Assembly (NCBI GenBank): GCA_900128395.1
Contig: LT649248.1
Coordinates: 1-61,616, forward strand
DNA from: Stramenopiles sp. TOSAG23-2
Taxonomy: Eukaryota > Sar
Length of the DNA stretch: 61,616 nucleotides
Direction of reading: 5' to 3'
Shown: positions 1 through 9,800 of the stretch, one piece after another
How positions within the stretch are numbered: position 1 is the first letter of the stretch
Layout of the letters: each line of letters opens with the position of its first letter
Notes under the pieces: generated by a model
The model's database searches: none
What the model saw: only the letters and a program-made list of their open reading frames with translations
What the model was told of the DNA's origin: nothing
Translations under genes and position numbers: made by a program

Positions 1-434
1 AATAAAAATTATTCGAAAACTGAAAATTTAATTATTTAAGTGTTGTAAATTTTAATATCGGCAGATGGAGCATATGGAGCATTTGAAGCGTTTGAACACC
101 CCCCACCCCCACTACCCGACCACCCGACATAAAACGGAGCAGCTCTACAGATGTATACCAGTATAGTGTGCCATACTCCGGGTATTATACCTGAGCATAT
201 AAACTTAGCATTGCAAGCGAAGCGTATATAATAAGTGTGCCAGTGTGCCAGCTGGGCCAGCAGCACAGTACTATATGAATTAATTCTTCACATTTTGCAT
301 TTTGATAGCAACCATAGGCTTGTTAGTATATGGTCAATAATTAATTCTTCACATTTGTTTCGAGAGTCGAGAGGGTACCAAAATCGTACTTGATAGAATA
401 TATGAAATTTGATAGGTGCCAAGTTTACACCGAG

Positions 435-485
435 TCTTCGCTTGCGCTCAGAATTCCTAATTCTGGGCTGTATAGCAGGCGAAGA
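435..485. repeat. Nested hairpin
   Basis: The outer arms TCTTCGCTTGC (435-445) and GCAGGCGAAGA (475-485) pair over 11 positions with one G-U. Inside them CAGAATT (449-455) and AATTCTG (459-465) form a 7-bp stem with a 3-base loop. It lacks A and B box elements, so it is not a tRNA. A structured RNA or the tip of a decayed transposon are both possible. Confidence 0.45.
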
Positions 486-776
486 TGAGGGGATCGAGTA
501 AGCTATTAGCCTTTAGCCTTAGACTTCTTATAGTAGGGCTTAGGGGAAGACTCTGCGCTTGCCAGAGTAGGGCTAGTGGCCATTTACATTGGCCAGTATG
601 ATATAATACTTTCGCCACAACAACAAAAAAATGAATGTATAATAATAATAATGTATAATATGTTAAAAAAAGAGAAGCAAAGTTTTATTAATAAAGATAC
701 ACATACTAGAGCCTATATATGCATTAATATAATATAAGTACTTCAGATCTTTAGATTATTTTATTATATATTTCGT

Positions 777-784
777 TATAAAAG
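777..784 (+). promoter_or_regulatory. Possible TATA element of the giant gene
   Basis: TATAAAAG lies 97 bp upstream of the ATG at 881. It matches the eukaryotic TATA-box consensus, but the region is so AT-rich that a chance match is quite likely, and no transcription start can be seen. Confidence 0.2.
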
Positions 785-880
785 GTAAATTATATCGTTT
801 AGAAACATTTGGCATCTGTTCTTTCAACTTGTATCCCCCAAAACATCACAAACAGCTTGATTTAATACCCAGGTTACACA

Positions 881-3800
881 ATGTCGGATGATAGTGGTGA
901 TTTCAGACTTCCAAAGCGCAAGTGGAGAAAAAGTCGCAAAAGTAAAGGAGCTAAAAGTAAACGCAAAGTAGAAGAGCAATCAAACAAGACTTTACAGTAT
1001 GAAAATGCTATTATAGACGAAAACGATATTGAATTAGGAATAAAGCGATCTTCGACTGATGTTGAAAAAAGTTATTGGGAAGAGAAAGAGGTTGAAAAAA
1101 GTTATGACGAAGAGAAAGAGGTTGAAAAAAGTGATGGTGAAGAGAAACAAGAGATTGTGGAGAATAAAGTCTTGCATATTGTTAAAATGGATTTTGATGG
1201 CGCGGATGAAGATCATCAATTAAGTTTTAAAAAAGGTGCAATTGTTTTGCTTGACGATAATAGTGATGACAATGATATGGTTGAAGTCTACCTTCAAAAT
1301 GACCCGTCTCAACGTGGCTTTATTAAAAAAGACCATTTGGAAGTATATGATGCAAAAATTGGTGATATCATATCGGTTTATCGTGAAAGTTGGGGTGATG
1401 ATACATATGTAGGTAAAGTCTTGAATATTGGAAATGATGGAAGGATGGAAGTAGAATTTGAGGATGAAACTCTTAATGATATTATTATGGATGAAATATG
1501 CCATGTAGAAACCGATAGATTTAATAAAGCACTATATGCAACAAACAAACTCTTTACAAAATTATATGAGGCAACCGGTGCTGAGCAAAGTTTAAACGAT
1601 ATCGACGAAATAATAAACGGTGTGGAAATTAAAGAAATTGAAGGAGAGACTGTTTTTCAAAAGTTTCCCTTACCGGAGATCAAAGTCATGGCAGAGAATC
1701 GCAAAGGCCATAAAAAAGCGATGATGTGTTGCCACATATTGATTATTTTATCCTGTATCTTTCTGTTACTATTTCATTTTAAAGCACAACGTAAGATTAA
1801 CACAGGCGACTTCATTCCTTACGGAAAGGATTTGTTTATACGAAGCAACGGATGTGATGTGAACTTTATACACCTAATTACAGCCGGACACATGGACAAA
1901 GAAGAAACAACGAGTGCACAAGCTCAAGCCAAAGGTACATTTATGAAGGTAACAGAAACATTGGATCTAATGTATTTAATAAATTATTATGGTTCTTTGC
2001 TTGCACACGTTACCGAAGATGTTGATCCATGTCTTGATTCCGAAGAGAAAATAGAGCAGTTTAAAGACAATTATTGCATTTCTTACATTCACAATGAACT
2101 TTATTTTGGGCAATTTGCAAGGTATTTTGACCCAACTTTATTAACAACAGATGGCAGTATTGTTAAAATAGTGGAAACAGATAAAAAAGTTGAAATTGTT
2201 GCATTTGAAGCGCTAGACTCAAAGACGTTTTGTGAAGTTAATGTCTGGTTAAGCAGTGGTTTAAACAATGTAACAATAATGCAAACTGGACGACCAATAA
2301 AAGTAAATAAAATTGACAATTCAATGGTTCATGTTAAAGAAACATGCGAATGCGAGGGAGGAACGTTATTTTCGCAGAAGCAAGTTTGCCTCTGCGAAAA
2401 CGAGGCGGAAAGAACTACAGAATCCAAATTAAGAAATAAAAAAACCAGCAATAGAGTATCAGATTCGAAATTCATAGTGAAACAAGAGATTTACGAATAT
2501 TCAAAGAATGGAAATTGGAGATTAAATATAGATAATTTGCAAATTAACGGAACAAACTTAGATCTCAATATGACGAACGTGAAAGTAAAGAAAATTAGCA
2601 TGTTTGTACAAAGTGGAAATATTCAAATACATGGGCTTCAACTAAATAGCTCAGGTGTTACATCATGCAATAATGGAGATGAAACTGATATTCGCGGTAG
2701 ATGCAATCACACGATAAAAGTAGGGATTGATCTAGGAAAAGTTAATGGGATAGGAATAATTAAAGCGAATGGTCAAAACCTCTGTGCCCCGAATGGCCCA
2801 AAATCTTGCGAAGGAAATTTACATCTCACAATGGTTACACCGACAAGAATTAAATACTCTCAAAACAATGGTATTGTGTGTGGTGCAGCACACGGTATTA
2901 AAGTCGAACACTCAAACTGTAAGGTTCCAACACAGGCGAATAGAAATAAAAATTATAATAATGATAATAATAATAATGCTTCAAATAGTTCAACAGACAT
3001 TGATAGTATAAACCCCGGCGATCCAAATAGTGACATTGGTTCAATAGACATTGAAGCTGTATACAACAGTACTAACAACAACACTAACGACGCAAATTCA
3101 AATTATGGTGACACCAGTACATGCGAAGGGCAGGCGATACTTTGTACTACTGGTGTCATAGACTTTAATGCTGATATCGATTTTTCTTTCGACACTCCGC
3201 TAATGGGATGCACGGAGGATGAAGAAATTGAAAACATTGAGACTTTTGTAAATGGTGGTGGTTTATACTTTGGTGTTGTAAAATACAATGCTACGCAAAC
3301 TCAATTTGTTAACAATCGCCACACTGTGGACGGTTTACCATGCATTTTCCCATTTAAATATAAGAATAAAATGTATTATGATTGTACGTATGAAGATTAT
3401 GATTTACCATGGTGCACAACTAATTTTGATTCAATTTTAAATCCCAAAAGATTAAACGAAGCGAGGATGGAAGATATAAAAACATGTCCTTCCAACGGTA
3501 CATACATAAATGGCACATATTTGAATAGTACATATTCGAATGGTACATATTTACCTGAATGCGATCCTAATTATCAACAATTAGACGGAAACGACCAGTG
3601 GGGTGTCTGTGAAACGTATGAAAAAATAGAAGGTTATGCTTATAAACTGAAGAATGTAGACAAAATCAGATTTGACAAGAAAAGCAATGCCCTTTTAAAA
3701 GATGTTATTCCATTTGAAAATTTACTTTTAAATGATCCAATAATTGCTTCGATCGAAATGGTAAGCAAAACTAGTGCAAGAGGGCGATCATTTTGGTTAT

Positions 3801-6800
3801 ACGCAACAAGTCCTTCGCATTTGTTGGTACGAAATGACGGGTTACTCATCAATTCCCTTGGACTAGTAAGTGCAAGGTATTTCTATCCAGGTTCTCCAAT
3901 CCGTGTAAGTCCCGGGCTATGCCCGGTGGAAGTTCTTCCAGATGGAATGTTGACTACGCACCAAATGGGCGAAGTTAGCAAAAGCATGGCAAATAAGATA
4001 GGCGTGTCTGGTTTAAGCCGTCTTGCATGGTTTGGAAATTTTGAATTTTTACCTTTTCTAAGAGGATCAACAGTATGGAAACAAGAATGGATTTACAGAA
4101 AAGATGGGTCGTTTTTCCCTCAACTTGGGTTTTTAGAACAAGAGTTGGCGGTTGGCACTATGTTTTTCAATGCAAAAGAAGGTGGCGGCGACTTTTTAAG
4201 CGGTTATGTAGAGACTTCAATAACAGATGATCCATTGTCAGCTGCAGCTCTATTTGCTTTAGTTTTAAGTTATGGTTTATCGGGTATTTGGTTTATCATG
4301 TCTTTTTTTATTGTATTTCCAGCGTTGTTTAATTATATTAATGTTAAATTTGCCGAATATGTTAGAAAAAGGCGAAAGCTTAGCATAACGGAACGCCGTT
4401 TAGAATTAGATAAAAATAAAAAAAAACGAGATCATAAATCCTTAGATGAGACTATTGCAACCGGTAAAAAAGACAATGGTGATTTTTGGGAAGGCGCAAA
4501 ACATTTAGATGATGCCGTATCTATGCTGATGGATGAGTTAGATCCTGAACAAAGTTTGAACGACAATAACGCTGGAAGTGATAAAAGGAACGGGAAAAAA
4601 GACAAGGGGAAAAAAAAGCCCGGTGTTTCTTGTGGATATGTGCATAATAGCGTATTGTGGCTAGCAGCAATAATTATATCTGTCATTATATTTGTCGTTT
4701 TTTTATCCGTCGAACCTGATGGTACTATGTGGACGTTTTATTGGACATACCCGTTCATTATTTTTACGCTTTTAACTCTTTTTTTAACTCGCGAGAGCAG
4801 TTATATAAATTGTTGCAAGTGGATTCTGGAACCGCCAGAAACAGCGGTGAAATCAAAAACTGTAATTGCGGATTTGCATGACAAATTTAACCTGCTAAAA
4901 ATGATTCGTAGTAATTATCGTGCAAAATCTGTCATTGACAGGAACAAAATTAAAATAGAGGAGATCACAGAAATCTTCGATGAGTTAAAGCATAAGTTAA
5001 ATGATGAAAAATACGTAGAAAGTTATAGAAAAAAAATTAATTATTTTTGCGAACTTACAAGCGAGAAAGTAGATGAAATTACACGCAAGATGGAAATTAT
5101 TGATCATGCATGGCTAAATATTGAACTAAACAAAGCTTATTACGTTGATAAATTAACATTTTGGGAAATCCCTGTTATTATGTACCAGATATTTGTTGCT
5201 CCTAAGCTTAAGAATTCTTTAAATGGTTTTGTACATGATGAAATTATTAATGATGATCATTTATTTAATAAATGGTTTTGGAATCAGTCGTTGATGTACC
5301 AATATATAATTACTGTTTTGTTCATAGTAAGAAAAATCGGAATGAAAACCTTTCCTTATGTTGACTTAAGTCTAAAAAATATTCTAGAACTTTTCAAGCG
5401 TGAAAATTTTTTCGAGTTTGAACTGTACAGCAAATATTCGGGCGCAGGTTCGGGCGATGATTCGTATGATGAATCATCATCATCTGATGTCGAAGAAAGC
5501 GACGGAGATGTTGACGAAGAATCTGACGAAGAATATGATGAAGAATCTGACGAAGAAAATGATGAAGAATTTGACGATGATGAATCTGACGAAGACGATG
5601 ATGAAAGTGGGGAAGACAGTGTCGCTGAATCGGATGCAGATGAAGAGTGGGATTCAGATAGTTGTTTTCGTCGATGTCTTTGTTGTTTTTCAGGTGAAAA
5701 GTCGGATTCAGAACCTGAAAGATGTCCAATATGTAAGAAAGAAAAAGATCCAGATCCAGAGAGTGATCCAGAGAGTGAATACGAACTGGATTCAAATGAC
5801 GGGTCGGTGGATTCCGATGAAGTGTCCGATTCAGATGAAGTGTCCGATTCAGATGATGTGTCCGATTCAGATGAAGGGTCTGATTCAGATGAAGTGTCCG
5901 ATTCAGATGAAGTGCCCGATTCAGATAGTTGTTGTCGTCGTTGTTGTCATCGTGGTGAAGTGTCCGATTCATATTATTGTACTTGTCCCATTGGAGTTGG
6001 AGCTTATTTTCGCTTTCATGATATCAGGTGTTTCGTTAATTACTACAGTACTCACCAATTTTCTAAAAGTAGTTACATGGTTAGAGGTTATAAAGAGGTA
6101 GAAGAATCGAAAGGAGTAACGTTGAAAAAGTTTAAATTGACTTATGATTCATACTGCGATACAAAGGGATTAGCAAAAATGCCTTTAAACACAAAATCCA
6201 TAAATGATGTATGTCAAAAATTTGGAATTGAATATGATAAAAACAAAGAAATATTTAAAAAAGTAAAGCTGCTGAAAAACTTTAAAACTACTCGTGGAGG
6301 CTTCGAAAATGAAATGGATGATAGCAAAGAGAAATTTTTCTTCGGTCCAATTTGTTTTTTGGTGTACATTTTCTTTAGTTCGTGGTTTTTCATGTTGTTT
6401 TTAGTATATGGTATCATCAAACGTTTTTTCCCCGCACAGCAACAACTATTTTTATCTCTTCGAATTGCTGCATTGTTGTCTTTCAGCATGCCTCTGGTCA
6501 TGATTGTTTTTTTGTATCATTATGCAACCTATGACTACTTTACATTGCCATTTTACCAATATGATGATTTCTTGTATCGCCCATACAAAATTTATTCAAC
6601 AAGTTTTTTGGGATTTGGCCAAGTTATTTTATGGTTATCCGTTTTTTTATTGATACTTGGCAGTGCTGATTTATTATTATTTTACTTGCTAGGGGAGGTA
6701 AATTACTCGACAAAAATAGTTTACGCCTTCAAGCGAGGCGAAAAGGTATTAAAAAAAGAAGATAGCATGGGATTTGTAAAAAAATATTTTGGGAACTGTT

Positions 6801-9800
6801 GCACATCGAACTGTTGCACATCGAACTGTTGCACATCGAACTGTTGCACATCGAAAGGGAAAAAAAGCAATAAAAACGACACTGAAAATAGCACTGAAAC
6901 GAAAGCAAATGGCCAGGACACTCAGAAAAAGGACAACCTCAAGAAAGGTATTTCCTATGAAGTAATTAATGTAAATGTAAAAAAAGATGGTTCCATCGAT
7001 GGGTATGAATTACGAGAACACGTGCGACAAAAAATACAAGGCGCTGCATACTGCGGAATTTTTAGTACTAATTACAGAAAAATATGCAAATATCAATTAG
7101 GTGATATTGTATCTGTAGTTTCTAAGAAGAAGAACGATGACGAAGAAGAGAAAAATGGAAATAAAAAAGGTGAATATCAATATCAGCTGGTGGATTATAA
7201 GAAATGGAAGAGGAAGAGGAAGAAATGGAAGAGGCAGAAGGAGCCACAGGAGGCGAAAGAAGGAGATGGCGAGACTTACGATTGGGAACAGAATGGATGG
7301 AAAAGAGTTTTTACGAAAACGATGCAAGAAATCGTCCCAAATTATAGATTAGATATTAAAAACATATGGTATTTACTTTGGTATGTCAGTAAATTTTTGC
7401 AAGCATTTATAAATTTTTTTTTTCTCTTAGTTCTTGATTTTGCAATATCGATTTTGCTCGCATATGTAACTATGGTCTTTACTTGGTGGATTTTGGGTGC
7501 CGTTGTTAACCCGGAAAGAATACTGGCGTTTGCTTCTGCTGTAGTAGTATTCATTGGAACTATTAAACAGATGGTAACAGATCTAAAAAGTATGAAAGAG
7601 GAAGCGACTACAAAAATTAAAAAAGTAGTAGAAAAGATGATACAAGATATCATTGCTAAATCCAGTTCGATGTCCAAAGCAATCGCTAAAAATGTTAAAC
7701 TTCCTAAATTGCCAGGCGCATTCTCCAGTCTAGATATGAATGCATTAGAAATATATAGCCTTGTGAAACAAGATGGTGGTGTGAAAAAGCTCTCTAAAAT
7801 GGTTGTTGCTGCATCCTTTCAAGAATTTGTGACGAAAGAAAAGATCAAGAAGGATTCCGACACATATTCATTAGTCATGATTGTACAAGAATTAGTCGAA
7901 TGCCTACTATTAAAAAAATCAGAACAGCTAAATGCGTTTGGAAAAGTGGCAAGTAAGATGATATTATTGTTGTTAAATAGTGGTGGAAAAAATAAAACAC
8001 AAAACGAACAAAAAAGTCTAGAAGATGATAAAAATGATACAGAGATTATCCATAAGTTATTGCAAAGTTTGGTTGTACTAGGTATCGAGTCAAAAGATAA
8101 TGTTACTGTTCGAAGAGCAATTACGTCATTTGAAGAGTGTTTTTTCTTGATTATAGAAAAAGAAAACATCAATGCTGACTTTATGAAATACGTTTTTGTA
8201 TTTTTAAAAATGATCACAGCTGATTTAAAAATATTACAATCTTGCATGAAACGCGTAACCAATCTGTTTGACAGTAACCCTGAAACGGGAAAGAATGATA
8301 AAGAGCAAGTTATAATTAGAATACAAAATATTTCAGTGAATCTCCTGAAATTAATGATATCCTTTTCCAGTTTGAATTTTATGAATGTAGTTATTAAAAA
8401 TGTATTATTAAACGGAGAAGTAAAAATTGGCGAAGAGTTTTTTGATTTACGCTTTGTGGAAAAATTTGAAAAAGAATTTTTTAAATTTGTAGAAATAACT
8501 TATAAATCCAGAGGGAAAATTAGCGAAGTTGAGAGGGCGGGAGAAAATATTATCAAAATTTTTGTAAACAATAGCATGCAAAAGTTAACAAATAACATAA
8601 AAAAAGATGGAAAAAAAGCTTCTATTGTGAAGGTGGTACGACCTTTAGGGAAAGAAATTGCCAAAGCGACCGGTCAAATGTTACACCAGATAATTGAAGA
8701 CACTACTAGTAAAGGAAATGTACAAAAAAAGAATACAGCCAAGTCAGTAACTGCTGCGGATTTACTTAATTTTTTCAAAAACATATTGTCCCATATGATG
8801 GACATAATGTCTGATAATAGTATTAATAATTATATGGGAAAAGAAGCACATGGTAAATTCGTCAAAGAAATATGGCAACCAATTCGTTTAGATGTAAACT
8901 ATGATTTAGTCAAACCAGTTGAAAAACAGTTTCGAAATATTTTTAGTAAATTATTGATATTCCTTAAAGATAAAGCAAATGAAACAGAAGAAAAAGAAGG
9001 TAAAAAAAACTTGATATCACTAAAAATGGAATTATTTGCCTTTTTCTTAAATATGTTTTTTGGACCCAAGAAGGAAGGAAGCAGGGAGGAAAACCATAAC
9101 CATTCCAATAAATATTTTGTAAATGCTGTCATGAATTTGGGCATCATTAAGAATAACAAGATAAAAGTAGACAAAGTAAAGAAAATGATTGATACATTGA
9201 AAGACATTGTAAAAACACAACTGTATTTAAAATTGTGCAATGAATGCGTTGAGTGTGGTAAGGCACGCAAAGACAAACGTAAAAACTATTGTAAAGACTG
9301 TCGAGACAAAAAAAATGAAAAGGAAAAAATCAAAGTGGTTTCTGATAGAAAAAATCGCATTGAGAAAATAAAAAAGACGATTAAGCCTATATTTGACACA
9401 TTACGGGAAATGCAATCTGGTTTAGCTAAGTTTCTAAAAGATGACATAAAAGACGAAGAGGCAAGTAATGGCAAGATCGAAAAATTAAATAGCTTGGATC
9501 TTGCATTGGATCTTGTTGCAACATACATAAATGCTTTAATTGAGTTTTCAATATCATATTTAAAGCAAGAAATGAAATCTGGTCTTGATAAAATTAAATC
9601 ATGGAGTAAAAGTAAGACAAAAAGAACCAAGCAAACAGAAACAGAGGGTGAGAATAAGAATTGTGTGGATACAGTGATTGATTTATTAAATCGTACAAAC
9701 AAATATATAGAGAAAGTCAAAGAAGCTTTCGAAAAAGCTATCGATGAAAAAAAAACCAAAGCTTACAGCGGGATCAAGGAAGGTCTTGATAATATATATA

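Larger units (their letters stand above)
1..880. other. 5' intergenic region without a recognisable gene
   Basis: No credible coding sequence is seen. The stretch holds an 18-bp direct repeat (278-295 and 339-356), a strong nested hairpin at 435-485, a small hairpin at 551-567, and a TATAAAAG sequence at 777-784, 97 bp before the start codon of the giant gene downstream. The G/C content at 60-120 and 430-600 is higher than in most spacers of the window, which suggests remnants of inserted sequence rather than ordinary promoter DNA, but no element could be named. Confidence 0.5.

Noticed and set aside
5394-6101. Long ORFs in both other directions over the acidic repeat of the giant gene
   Set aside because: They arise from the 18-bp repeats read in other frames (His/Leu/Arg or Met/Lys-rich) and have no domain.
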